NCBI GenBank assembly: GCA_963695085.1
Contig: CAVOFV010000004.1
Span: 53,263 to 117,262, forward strand
Reading direction: 5' to 3'
Origin: SG8-30 sp963695085
GTDB taxonomy: Bacteria > Pseudomonadota > Gammaproteobacteria > Steroidobacterales > Steroidobacteraceae
DNA length: 64,000 bases
Part shown: positions 52,336 through 60,807 of the stretch, in pieces
Layout of the letters: every line of letters begins with the position of its first letter
Numbering within the stretch: position 1 is the first letter of the stretch
Position numbers and translations under genes: made by a program
Notes under the pieces: generated by a model
The model's database searches: none
What the model saw: the letters and a program-made list of their open reading frames with translations, nothing else
What the model was told of the DNA's origin: nothing

Positions 52336-52852
52336 CGTCGGCCGTATCCACTGTCTCGAGTCGCACGACGCAGCTGCGCACTTGACCCCGCACATCGCTG
52401 AACTCGATGTACACCTGCCTCAGCTCGGGATGGCTGTCCAGTCCGCAGGTCACCTCGTGCGGCGTGATCATCGAGCGGAGATCGTCCAGCGCCAGCGTGA
52501 GTCGTGCGGCCGCCCATGCCCGCGTCGCCTCGGTCCACGGTTCGAACATCGCCTCGGCCAGGTTGTCGCGCACGCAGGTCTCGAGTCGCCTGCCGAGTTC
52601 GTCGGGATCCGTGGCAAATCGCCGCCAGTCGACCGGACGCACTGCGTACCCGGCGGGCAGCTCTACCTGGTAGACCTGCGTGTCCCTCTCCATCCTGCTC
52701 GTGATTCGACACCCGCGTGGACCTTCCAGCGTGGGCTCGGCGGCCGGCGGATCGAGGGCCACGATCTCCAGCGGCTCCCCGGCAAATCGGCGCAGCACGA
52801 TGACACGCCGCTTGCGCGCACTCTCGTCAGCGCGATCTTCCAGGTGCCCCAT
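52322..52852 (-). CDS. Unknown protein coupled to the sheath-like ORF
   Basis: A protein of about 176 residues from ATG 52852 (or 187 from 52885). No family recognised. The second half, with CVRDNLAEAMFEPWTEATRAWAAARL interrupted only by loops and SHPELRQVYIEFSDVRGQV at the end, has the helix-then-strand form of small phage structural domains, and the downstream overlapping ORF is sheath-like. It is divergent from the CHAT gene by about 200 bp with no obvious terminator. Its role is unknown. Confidence 0.5.
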   Translation of the reverse strand: MGHLEDRADESARKRRVIVLRRFAGEPLEIVALDPPAAEPTLEGPRGCRITSRMERDTQVYQVELPAGYAVRPVDWRRFATDPDELGRRLETCVRDNLAEAMFEPWTEATRAWAAARLTLALDDLRSMITPHEVTCGLDSHPELRQVYIEFSDVRGQVRSCVVRLETVDTADDDPG

Positions 52853-53055
52853 CACACCCCCACTGCGGCCGTCGACAATCATCACCGGGCCTGAATGTCG
52901 TCATTATCCTACCTGGCGGCCTGCATGCCACCAGGACGATTGACCCTCGGAATCAAGCCAAACCCACGCACGGAAGCGCCCAGGCATGCCTCACAGGGGT
53001 TCCCCTCGACCCACTCAAGTGCAAAGATCACCCAAAAGGCGCGAGGGAGGAAGCC

Positions 53056-55680
53056 ATGGACTGCAAGATCGTCATCGCAGCTGGCATGCTCGAAGCCGAA
53101 GGCACGCCGCTGGATGCTCCGGCCAGTGATCTCGCCTCGCGGCTGGCCGACATTGCGGCGGGACCCACGCTCTGGGCGACGAGACCGTACCGCGACCTCG
53201 CCGAGTATCAGCAGCGGGTGACCCAGCGCGTCGCGCGCTGGCGCCCGCCGACCATCGTCGTTCCGGATTCATCCGAGATCTCCGCCTTCTTCGCGGCGGC
53301 CGGCGACGACGACGTCCGTCTGGAGGTTTCTAATTTCGCGGACTGGTCGCTGGTGACGTCCCAGCAACGCCCCCGCGGCATCGTGTCCGCCTACATTCGG
53401 CGCCGGGCACTCGACGACTGGCGCTGGCGCTGGCCGCTGCGGCTCGGCGTGCTCAACTCGCCGCTCGCCACCCGGTGGGTGAGCGAGGCCCAGGGGTCCG
53501 GCCATTACCGCAAGCTCTATTCGGTGTCCGAGACCGACGGCTCCGCCGAGTGCGAGATCCTGTTCGTCACGCCCGATCAGCTGGGTGGGTCATTCCGGTC
53601 CGCCGCCGTCGTGGTGGTCATGAACGTCGAGCCGAAGACCCTGACGCCCGAGGCCCTCGATGCAGCCATGCAGCTCGGTCCCGCGGGCGTAACGCTCTGC
53701 CCCGGCGATTCCCTGGCATGGGTAGAGCACCTCGTGGTCGAACTCTCCCACGATTCGCCGCTCGATCTCGCACTGGCCAAGGCCGCCCCACAGGCAGTGC
53801 TGGCGGCCGATCCCGAGTTCGTGGCCAGGAACACCGTCCGCCAGTGGGGCATGGGGCTGTCGGTTGCGCTGCACTCCCAAGGCAACGAAGCCGATGCCGC
53901 GGCGCTGGAGCGGGCGCTGCTCGGGCAATACGCCCACGAGGGCGGTGAAGCGACCGAGACCACCGTGCTGGGCGAAATCGCCCGCACCGCCGGCATCGAA
54001 GCCGACATCCAGGGCGGCCCGCCGCGCATGGCAGCCATGGCGCCGAGACCACCCGCCGCGCCACCGGCACCCGCAAAGGGCATCAAGAAGTCCAGGCCGC
54101 GACCGGACATCGCGCCGCCGGACGCGCGCCGCCTGCAGGCAATTGTCGGCTACGCGCCAAAGCCCGGCGCAAAGAAGAAGGTGACGGACCGCTTCGTGGC
54201 CGGTGCGGAACACAACATCAAGGTGTGCATCGCCGCCCGGCTGATCGCCGGCGCAACTCGCACCGATGCGGAGTTCCGGAGCCCCACGCCGGGGCGCGCA
54301 GTGACGCTCGACGTCTCCATCATCGCCGGCGGCAAGCGAACGAAGCGCACACTCGAGTTGCCGCCGACCGCGGATTCGAAGTGGACCGCCCCGGTCCGCT
54401 TCGACGTTCCGGCCAAGCCCGCGAAGTTCGCCGTGTACATCGAGGTTGCGTACAACAAGCGCGTCATCCAGAGCGCCACCCTCAAGGGAGCACCGTTCGA
54501 GCTGTCGATCGACGTCAGCGAACCCGCCGCCACGGCCGACGAGCGCGCCGCCGTGCAGGCGGGCATCACGATCGTCGACGGGCCAAAGGGAACACCGACC
54601 GTCATCGACCTCGACGACGCCGCGGGCGGTATTGGTGAACAGGATATCAAGAAGGCCAACGACGCCTTGCGCAAGGAACTGTTCGCCGCGTTCGTCAACC
54701 CGCCGGCGTCGCTGGCCGACGCGGCCGGGGCATTGACGAAGCTCGCGGTGCGCGGTCGCATCCTGTACGAGCGCCTGGCCGGCGGCGCCTCGACCTATCA
54801 CGACGATGCCGACTGGATCCACGTCAACGCCTTTGCGCGCAGCGACGTACTCATCGAGCTGGCCTACACGCATCCCATGCCGGCCAACGACACGCTCGTG
54901 CCGGTCTGCCCGGAGGCGCTCGCGGGCGCCACGAGTTGCGGCAAGGACTGCCATCACCGCAACAGCGCCGAGGTGGTCTGCCCGTTCGGGTTCTGGGCCA
55001 CCAGCAAGGTCATCGAGCGCCGCCGCCACGTTCACGACCGCGCCAACAACACGCCCGGGGCGCTGCGGAAATTGAGTCCTACGCGCTCGTCGGTGGTCGG
55101 CGTTTCGCTCAAGGCCGACGAAGCCGACACCACTTCCTCGGCCCGCATCATCAAGGCGCTGGGCAAGGCCGTTGCCGCGGCGTCGGTCGTCAAGTCCTGG
55201 AAGGAACTGGAGACCGCGGCCGCCCGCCACCCCGGGCTGTTCGTGCTGGTGACCCACACCATCGAGCCGGAGGACGGCGACGACCTCGGGACGTCACTGG
55301 AACTGAATGGCGACCTGCGGCCCATCCATCGCATCAATGACGCCGCCATCAACCCGGGCCGGCAACAGCCCGGGCCGATCGTGCTCGCGCTCGGCTGCGA
55401 CACCAATACGCTGACCGCCGGCTACACCGACCTCGTCGTCAACCTGCACAACGCCCGCGCCGAGGTGGTGCTGTCAGCCCTGTCGCCGATCCCCGGCAAG
55501 GGCGTCGCCGACTTCCTCGAGCGGTTCATGCCGCTGCTCAAGGCAACCCTGGTCGTGCCCGGGCAGCATCGCTTCGGATCCGTGATGCTGGCCGCCCGCC
55601 GGGCCACGATCGTCAAGGGCGACCTCATGGCGCTGGCGCTCAGCGCCACCGGTGACGCCGACGTGGAGCTGACCTCATGA
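53056..55680 (+). CDS. Large CHAT-type (caspase-like) protease
   Basis: An 874-residue protein. The C-terminal 200 residues read as a CHAT peptidase: His734 in FVLVTHTIEPEDG and Cys781 in VLALGCDTN form the expected dyad, followed by VVLSALSPIPGKGVADFLE. Ahead of it a Cys cluster (618, 628, 632, 642) and CPFGFWATSKVIER may bind zinc. The N-terminal 270 residues resemble a second, degenerate CHAT-like fold (VVVVMNVEP and then DSPLDLALAKA). Between lie a Pro/Lys linker (320-360) and a beta-sandwich. The start has a GGGAGGA site and the stop overlaps the MBL gene as ATGA. It is likely the effector of a two-gene system. Confidence 0.72.
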   Translation: MDCKIVIAAGMLEAEGTPLDAPASDLASRLADIAAGPTLWATRPYRDLAEYQQRVTQRVARWRPPTIVVPDSSEISAFFAAAGDDDVRLEVSNFADWSLVTSQQRPRGIVSAYIRRRALDDWRWRWPLRLGVLNSPLATRWVSEAQGSGHYRKLYSVSETDGSAECEILFVTPDQLGGSFRSAAVVVVMNVEPKTLTPEALDAAMQLGPAGVTLCPGDSLAWVEHLVVELSHDSPLDLALAKAAPQAVLAADPEFVARNTVRQWGMGLSVALHSQGNEADAAALERALLGQYAHEGGEATETTVLGEIARTAGIEADIQGGPPRMAAMAPRPPAAPPAPAKGIKKSRPRPDIAPPDARRLQAIVGYAPKPGAKKKVTDRFVAGAEHNIKVCIAARLIAGATRTDAEFRSPTPGRAVTLDVSIIAGGKRTKRTLELPPTADSKWTAPVRFDVPAKPAKFAVYIEVAYNKRVIQSATLKGAPFELSIDVSEPAATADERAAVQAGITIVDGPKGTPTVIDLDDAAGGIGEQDIKKANDALRKELFAAFVNPPASLADAAGALTKLAVRGRILYERLAGGASTYHDDADWIHVNAFARSDVLIELAYTHPMPANDTLVPVCPEALAGATSCGKDCHHRNSAEVVCPFGFWATSKVIERRRHVHDRANNTPGALRKLSPTRSSVVGVSLKADEADTTSSARIIKALGKAVAAASVVKSWKELETAAARHPGLFVLVTHTIEPEDGDDLGTSLELNGDLRPIHRINDAAINPGRQQPGPIVLALGCDTNTLTAGYTDLVVNLHNARAEVVLSALSPIPGKGVADFLERFMPLLKATLVVPGQHRFGSVMLAARRATIVKGDLMALALSATGDADVELTS

Positions 55681-56747
55681 CGCTGCGCATCGAACTGCTG
55701 CCCGCCGGCTACGGCGACGCGATCCTCGTCGGGTACGGCAGCGGCGCCACGCCAAAGCACCACATCCTGATCGATGCCGGCCAGGCCACGACGGTGAAGT
55801 CGCTGCTCAAGCGGCTCAAGACCCTTCGCGAAGCCGGCGGCGTCATTGATTTGTTCGTGGTCACCCACATCGACAACGACCACATCGGCGGAGCGCTGAA
55901 GCTGCTGAACGATCCCGCCGCCGCCGCGATGATCAAGACGATCTGGTTCAACGGCTACGTGCATCTCGACAAGGCAGCCGGCCTGCTCGGGCCGATCCAG
56001 GGCGAGAAACTCACCCAGCAGATCGTGGAGCTCGGACTCGACTGGAATTCCGGCTGGCCGCATGCGGTCGGTTCCGGTGTCGGTGGGCCGGTGGTCGTCA
56101 CCAAGCCCAGGTCCTGCAAGCTGCCGGGCAAGGCCAAGGTCATGGTCCTGTCGCCGACACCTCAGAAGCTGGCCCGGCTGCGGGTGGAATGGAAGGAGGT
56201 CGTCGAGGCCGCGGGCTTGCGCCCGGACCAGGATGCGACCGAGGAACCGGCAGTGGTGGCGCCCGGCCTGCTCGGCGGAAAGCTGGCCGACCTCGCCGAC
56301 GACCGCACCCCCATCGACACCTCGGCTGCCAACGGCTCGAGCATCTCGTTCATCTTCGAACACGGTGGCAAGCGCGTGCTGTTCGGTGCAGACGCCCATC
56401 CCGACGTGCTGACCGCCGGCTTCGCCCAGCTGACCGAGAAGCCCTATCGGCTCGACGCCTGCAAGTTGCCGCATCATGGCAGCAAGGGCAACGTGACGGC
56501 CGGGCTGGTCGAGGCCCTGGATTGCCCGCTCTGGCTGGTCTCGTCGAATGGCGTTCGATTCCGTCATCCCGATGACGCGGCGCTCGCACGGGTCATCCTG
56601 AAGGGCGCCCGGGGCGACCGCCGCCCGACCATCGGATGGAACTACCGCAGCGACCGCTGCAAGGCGTTCACCACGTCCTACCCCCCGGGCCGCTCTCGCT
56701 ACAAGACGCTCGAGCCGACCGACGACGGACTCATCGTAAGCCTGTAG
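55677..56747 (+). CDS. Metallo-beta-lactamase-fold hydrolase (ComEC-like), partner of the CHAT protease
   Basis: A 356-residue protein. The metal site is THIDNDHIGG (His64, Asp66, Asp68, His69), with PHHGS at residues 265-269 and an Asp in LFGADAHPD, as in ComEC/Rec2 nuclease-like MBL proteins. No transmembrane segments, unlike ComEC. It opens RIELLPAGYGDAILV, typical of soluble MBL proteins coupled to conflict-system proteases. It overlaps the CHAT gene by 4 bp. It may cut nucleic acid or a nucleotide signal; which is unknown. Confidence 0.82.
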   Translation: MTLRIELLPAGYGDAILVGYGSGATPKHHILIDAGQATTVKSLLKRLKTLREAGGVIDLFVVTHIDNDHIGGALKLLNDPAAAAMIKTIWFNGYVHLDKAAGLLGPIQGEKLTQQIVELGLDWNSGWPHAVGSGVGGPVVVTKPRSCKLPGKAKVMVLSPTPQKLARLRVEWKEVVEAAGLRPDQDATEEPAVVAPGLLGGKLADLADDRTPIDTSAANGSSISFIFEHGGKRVLFGADAHPDVLTAGFAQLTEKPYRLDACKLPHHGSKGNVTAGLVEALDCPLWLVSSNGVRFRHPDDAALARVILKGARGDRRPTIGWNYRSDRCKAFTTSYPPGRSRYKTLEPTDDGLIVSL

Positions 56748-56859
56748 GCGGTTCCCCGGACAACAATACGGAAGCGCGCCTGACGGTTCAGGAATGGACG
56801 CACGCGTTCCAGCTGCTTCAGTATGATGAGTGGCAGAGGATCATCGAGGGAGCGCGCCC

Positions 56860-57549
56860 GTGGACGTAGACGCTTATGAAATGGCCCTGCGCATCATCGT
56901 CGCGTTGGCGGCCGGTGCACTCATCGGTTATGAGCGATCCTATCGTGGCCGGCCTGCCGGCTTTCGCACCCATGCACTGGTATGCATGGCGTCCAGCATG
57001 CTGATGCTGGTGCCGGTCTACGAGGCAGACTGGGTCCGCACGGTGGGCGACTCCATCCGTCTCGACCCAACGCGCATCGCCCAGGGCATCATGACCGGCA
57101 TCGGCTTTCTCGGCGCCGGCGTGATCATGCAGGAAGGTTTCTCGGTGCGCGGCCTGACGACCGCGGCGTCGATCTGGATTACCGCCGCGGTCGGCATCCT
57201 GGCCGGCATCGGCCTCTACTTTCCGATGGCGCTGTCGGTCGTGCTGACCCTGGGCGTCCTGTCCCTGTTCCACTGGATCGAGGTGCGCATGCCGACCCAG
57301 GCGTACTACCGCTTCGAGGTGCGCTGCTCACGCGACAGCAGCGTCAACGAGAGCCAGGTCCGCACCATCGTGAAGAGCGGCGGGTTCAGCATTGGCAATT
57401 TCAGCTACCGCCTGGACTCCGAGGGAAAGATACGACGCTACAGCATGACCATCGCATCGACCGACCGCACCGCCGCGGGCCGGCTGGCCGTGACGCTGGA
57501 AAACACCGCGTTCATCCAGGAATTCACTATCTCGCCCACGGGGAATTGA
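56860..57549 (+). CDS. MgtC/SapB family membrane protein
   Basis: A 229-residue protein. Four to five transmembrane segments with GALIGYERSYRGRPAGFRTHALV, the MgtC signature, and GIGFLGAGVIM, followed by a cytoplasmic ACT-like C-terminal domain (YYRFEVRCSRDSSVNE and on). MgtC proteins help survival in low magnesium or inside hosts and act on the F-ATPase in some bacteria. A GTG at 56860 with GAGGGAG upstream is chosen. It lies 112 bp after the MBL gene and could be its own unit. Confidence 0.85.
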   Translation: MDVDAYEMALRIIVALAAGALIGYERSYRGRPAGFRTHALVCMASSMLMLVPVYEADWVRTVGDSIRLDPTRIAQGIMTGIGFLGAGVIMQEGFSVRGLTTAASIWITAAVGILAGIGLYFPMALSVVLTLGVLSLFHWIEVRMPTQAYYRFEVRCSRDSSVNESQVRTIVKSGGFSIGNFSYRLDSEGKIRRYSMTIASTDRTAAGRLAVTLENTAFIQEFTISPTGN

Positions 57550-57711
57550 AATAGAAAGAAAGGGCGAAGCGCTCATGAATGGACCCGGGTGGGATGGTCC
57601 CTTTCGGTGGGTGTCCGGGGATTGGACAGGCGATCATCGTGCAACGCGTGAGTTGGCGCAGGCAGTCTTGTGGCCGGCCGTCCCGCATGTTCAAGCGCCA
57701 GGAGTGCCTGA

Positions 57712-58335
57712 ATGCGTTGCCGCCTGACAATATTCTGGACGGCCTGTCTGATCCTGCTGGCTCCGCCGGCCCAGTCGGCCGATCAGACCCGCTTCCAGTT
57801 TGTGCCACAGGCCGGAATCCGTCTGGGTGGCAACCTCGAGGACGCCGAGACCGGTGCAGGTCGCGACATCGGCGACGCCGCAAGCATGAGCGTCGGGCTC
57901 GAATGGCGGGTGCGGGACGAGAATCGCTGGTGGCAACTCTGGTATTCGCGACAGGGTTCCGAGATCGAGACGCCGGACGGCACATTCGACGTCGACGTCG
58001 AATACCTGCATGTCGGTGGCACGGCCCCCATCAGCGACGAGGGCAAGGTACACAGCTACGTCTCAGGTGGGATCGGCGCGACCCGCCTGTCCCCTTCCGG
58101 CGCGGGACTCGACGATGCAACGAAGCTATCCGGTTCGCTCGGGGTCGGTCTCAGCATGCCGGTTTCCCGGCGGGCCGCCTTCCGCATAGAGGTTCGCGGT
58201 TACCTGACGGCGATCGATTCCAACACGTCGATTTTCTGTCGCAGCAACTTCGGCGAGGGCGCCTGCCGCATCGTCGCCAGCGGCTCGACCCTGTTCCAGG
58301 TCGAGTTGAACGCAGGTGTCGCCTTCGGTCTCTAG
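57712..58335 (+). CDS. Outer-membrane beta-barrel protein
   Basis: A 207-residue protein with a signal peptide (IFWTACLILLAPPAQSA). The rest alternates in the way of a small eight-stranded barrel, for example VGLEWRVRDENRWWQLWYSR and LFQVELNAGVAFGL, with a terminal hydrophobic strand. Two cysteines (CRSNFGEGACR) probably form a loop disulfide. Ligand and role unknown; OmpW-like or OmpA-like small barrels look similar. No operon partner. Confidence 0.68.
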   Translation: MRCRLTIFWTACLILLAPPAQSADQTRFQFVPQAGIRLGGNLEDAETGAGRDIGDAASMSVGLEWRVRDENRWWQLWYSRQGSEIETPDGTFDVDVEYLHVGGTAPISDEGKVHSYVSGGIGATRLSPSGAGLDDATKLSGSLGVGLSMPVSRRAAFRIEVRGYLTAIDSNTSIFCRSNFGEGACRIVASGSTLFQVELNAGVAFGL

Positions 58336-58469
58336 CGCCCGACGAATTCAAACAGCTCGCCGCCCGGTCCGCGAACCAGTGTCATCCGGCATGGCGCATC
58401 GCCGGGATCAGCGGCGGAATCGAACCTCGGCAGGACACGCGCGATGACAACCGAGAGAACGACCTGGAG

Positions 58470-58505
58470 CGGTGGCCAGGGGCAGAATTGAATTGCCGAC
58501 ACGCC
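58470..58505 (-). pseudogene. 3' fragment of a tRNA gene, tRNA-Phe-like
   Basis: On the minus strand the bases CGTGTCGGCAATTCAA then TTCTGCCCCTGGCCACC match the variable loop, T-arm, acceptor 3' strand and CC end of a gammaproteobacterial tRNA-Phe. The D-arm and anticodon arm are absent. Such 3' tRNA pieces are left where integrases recombine into tRNA genes. The region to its right has lower GC. Confidence 0.55.
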
Positions 58506-58611
58506 GGGTATTGGCTGCGTGGCCAGGCGTGTGTTGCGAACCCAAGTGGCGTATCGTCTTGCGCCATTCGTGACCCGCAATTGCTGATCAGGCCTTTACG
58601 TCTGAACCACT

Positions 58612-59346
58612 GTGAAATCCACTTCGTCAATCTGCGCGCACACGACAATCGTCGCCGCCCGGGTTCTTGGCGGCACGTCTTTGCTGGCTCTTGTTGTCTT
58701 TCTGCTTTGGGGGCCGGTTCAGGTCGTTGATCTGAATCTCACGACCGCCGGCGCACTAGGGTTCGACGGCTTGCTCTGTCTGGCATTCTTCCTGCAGCAC
58801 AGTGGAATGGTCAGGAAGTCATTCCAGGATCGTCTCGCGACCTTCGTGCCGGGTCATTTCAACGGCGCCATCTATGCGACGGCTTCTGGCGTCGTGTTGT
58901 TGGCCTTGCTTCTGTTCTGGCAACCGACGGAACTGACCCTGGCCAGAGTCGATGGATCAGGTCGATGGATACTGCGTGTCGCATGTGTGATGGCTGGCTT
59001 TGGATTCGTGTGGGGCATTCGTGCGCTCGGTACTTTTGACCCATTCGGGATTCGACCGATCAGAGCCAGCCTTTCCGGAAAGACGCTCCGTGAGCAAGCC
59101 CTGACCATCCGTGGTCCATATAAGTGGGTGCGTCATCCGCTGTACTCGTGCGTGCTGGTCCTGCTGTGGTGCTATCCAGACTTCACCGCCGACCGCCTGC
59201 TTTTCAACACTGCCTGGACCCTATGGATTGTCATCGGAACCATTCTTGAAGAACGCGACCTTGTGTCGGCGTTCGGAGCTCAGTATCGCGAGTATCAAAG
59301 GAACGTGCCGATGCTTCTTCCTCTGCGAATTCCCCGCAGCGCGTGA
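58612..59346 (+). CDS. Isoprenylcysteine-methyltransferase-like membrane protein
   Basis: A 244-residue protein with five to six hydrophobic segments. LTIRGPYKWVRHPLYSCVLV and LEERDLVSAFGAQYREYQRNVP are the ICMT/NnrU-type signature: the Arg-His-Pro and the Glu-rich SAM site. The reaction is probably methyl transfer to a small or lipid substrate. The GC is visibly lower than that of its neighbours (many AT-rich codons), and a tRNA fragment lies just upstream, hinting at transfer. Start is a GTG at 58612. Confidence 0.75.
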   Translation: MKSTSSICAHTTIVAARVLGGTSLLALVVFLLWGPVQVVDLNLTTAGALGFDGLLCLAFFLQHSGMVRKSFQDRLATFVPGHFNGAIYATASGVVLLALLLFWQPTELTLARVDGSGRWILRVACVMAGFGFVWGIRALGTFDPFGIRPIRASLSGKTLREQALTIRGPYKWVRHPLYSCVLVLLWCYPDFTADRLLFNTAWTLWIVIGTILEERDLVSAFGAQYREYQRNVPMLLPLRIPRSA

Positions 59347-59408
59347 GTCTCTGAGAGGACTGGCGGCGGCACTACAACGAGACCCGACCCTATTCGAGTC
59401 TCGGCTGC

Positions 59409-59840
59409 CTACGGAGTGCGTCCATGGTTCTCACCCGCGCCTTCGGCCCGGGTCGGCGCTAGCTGGGTCGGCTCCGCGGCCGGCGCGTCCTGCGCGGCCT
59501 TGAGCAATTCCTCCATGCTGAAACCCAGGCGCTGGATGCGCGCGCCAATGCGCGGCCACTCGTCCTCGAGGAACCGCTGGCGCTCGTCCTTGGTCAGCGC
59601 GCGCCGCGCGCCTTCGCTGACGAACATGCCGCGGCCGCGCTTCTTCTCGACCAGCTGCTCTTCCGCGAGCTGCTGGTAGCCCTTCAGCACCGTCAGCGGA
59701 TTGAGCCGGTAGTCCGCGGCGACACTGCGCACCGAAGGCAGCGGATCCCCGTCGGCGAGGACGCCCTCCAGGATCATGGCCACCACCCGGTCCCGCAACT
59801 GGCGGTAGATGGGCAGCGTGTCGTTCCAGATCGCATCCAT
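59409..59840 (-). CDS. GntR-family regulator (YtrA type)
   Basis: A 143-residue regulator with a winged helix-turn-helix (PIYRQLRDRVVAMILEG, then LPSVRSVAADYRLNPLTVLKGY). The short C-terminal part without an effector domain is the YtrA mark. It follows the small exported-protein gene by 32 bp, so both are probably one unit under the inverted repeat at 60258, which fits a YtrA operator. It likely represses its own unit. Confidence 0.85.
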   Translation of the reverse strand: MDAIWNDTLPIYRQLRDRVVAMILEGVLADGDPLPSVRSVAADYRLNPLTVLKGYQQLAEEQLVEKKRGRGMFVSEGARRALTKDERQRFLEDEWPRIGARIQRLGFSMEELLKAAQDAPAAEPTQLAPTRAEGAGENHGRTP

Positions 59841-59872
59841 GGTCGCCTAATCTCCCATTCGACGTCGCCGCG

Positions 59873-60166
59873 TTATCGCGCGGTGCCGACGGATACCGCG
59901 ACGCTCCCGGCCCGGCGCGACTTCGCGTCCGACGCGAAGCGCTGTCCCTGCGGCGCCGGACGTTCCGCGGTGATGACGATCTCGGGCAGCGTCACCTGGG
60001 CCAGCTTCTCGAGCCCGATCGGGGTCAGCTCGCCGACTTCGACCGTTCCATATGGCGCCGCTGCAAGGTGCCCCTGGTCCAGGACCAGACCGCCGAAGGC
60101 CACGATTGCCATTGCCGCCACTGCACTGACTGAACGCCGTGTGTTTTGTGTAACCATCGTCAACAT
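59873..60166 (-). CDS. Small exported protein with TonB-box-like motif
   Basis: A 97-residue protein from ATG 60166, with GAGGAG six bases upstream; further starts at 60172 and 60229 are less likely. An N-terminal membrane or signal segment (SVSAVAAMAIVAFGGLVL) is followed by PYGTVEVGELTPIGLEKLAQ, then LPEIVITAERPAPQ. The EIVITA phrase resembles a TonB-receptor box, as in the protein at 23924. First gene of a unit with the GntR regulator. Function unknown. Confidence 0.6.
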   Translation of the reverse strand: MLTMVTQNTRRSVSAVAAMAIVAFGGLVLDQGHLAAAPYGTVEVGELTPIGLEKLAQVTLPEIVITAERPAPQGQRFASDAKSRRAGSVAVSVGTAR

Positions 60167-60257
60167 GTCCATCTCCTCAATTTGGCGGGTGGTGCCTTTC
60201 ACCGACCCTGTTTCACTAGCTCTGCACACCTAACTGGTTTAGTGTTGTGCTCCTCTC

Positions 60258-60279
60258 GTGTTGTAGTTGACTATAACAC
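60258..60279. promoter_or_regulatory. Inverted repeat, probable GntR operator
   Basis: GTGTTGTAGT (60258-60267) and ACTATAACAC (60270-60279) are inverted with one mismatch and a 2 bp gap. Two arms of this kind suit YtrA-type GntR regulators. It lies about 90 bp upstream of the exported-protein start. Confidence 0.65.
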
Positions 60280-60458
60280 CAACACAATTGCAAGTCTTTT
60301 TTGAGCCCATGGACAGGGAATAATTGATTTATTAAGTTAATCAATAAGTTACGACTTACCGATCAGTCGCGCCAAGGGCAAGTTGACGCCCCTCCGGCCT
60401 GGCATTCCGGATCTTTTGCGCAAAATTGGAGGGGGCAAAAAGGGGTCGCCAGGCCGGC
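60280..60458. other. AT-rich gene-free stretch
   Basis: No gene. Much more AT-rich than the rest of the window. It holds an inverted repeat, ATTGATT at 60323-60329 with AATCAAT at 60339-60345, and a partial copy of the palindromic-repeat end (caaaaagggg near 60436). Origin unknown. Confidence 0.5.
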
Positions 60459-60551
60459 AAAAGGGGTTGGATCTAATTTATGCCCCGCCGAAGCCGTCAC
60501 TAGCCGAGGCGTTTGTCGGTCCGTCAAGGGAAATTGGATCCGACCCCTTTT
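60459..60551 (+). repeat. Palindromic ~93 bp repeat, copy 1
   Basis: The ends carry the inverted phrase GGGGTYGGATC (left) and GATCCGACCCC (right); the inner part starts TTTATGCCCCGCCGAAGCCG and has GCCGAGGCGTTTGTCGG. It ends inside a response-regulator remnant. Structure suggests a small non-autonomous mobile element, of the kind moved by REP-associated transposases. No transposase is nearby. Confidence 0.78.
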
Positions 60552-60807
60552 AACCGGGCGCGGCAGCATCAGGTCCAGCACGATCAGATCGAATGGCTTG
60601 TCGCGATGCAGCGCGAGCCCTTGGCCGGCGTTCGCTGCACAGCCGACGCTGTAAGCCCGCGCCGGACAGGAACAGCGCTACCGTCTGCTGGGTGGTGGTG
60701 TTGTCCTCCACCAGGAGGATGCGTTCGCCCCCCCCGGTGCGGCCTGGTTCTCCGCCGCGATGGGCGGCGCCCGGGAGTTCACTGGCCAAGCTCCCAGTCA
60801 CACCCAC
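60552..60807 (-). pseudogene. Response-regulator receiver domain remnant, cut by repeat copy 1
   Basis: Reading down the minus strand, ERILLVEDNTTTQQTVALFL is a receiver-domain start with the acidic pair. After a one-base shift near 60650 the frame continues YSVGCAANAGQGLALHRD and FDLIVLDLMLP, with the phospho-acceptor Asp, and then breaks exactly where the palindromic repeat begins at 60551. The rest of the domain is missing. Confidence 0.65.

Noticed and set aside
53590..55257. 555-codon minus-strand frame over the CHAT gene
   Set aside because: Antisense shadow with Gly/Arg/Val-rich composition; the plus frame has the catalytic motifs.
57579..58730. 383-codon plus-strand frame over the beta-barrel gene
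   Set aside because: Reads Arg-rich nonsense; its GAELNCRHA phrase comes from the reversed tRNA fragment, a common false protein.
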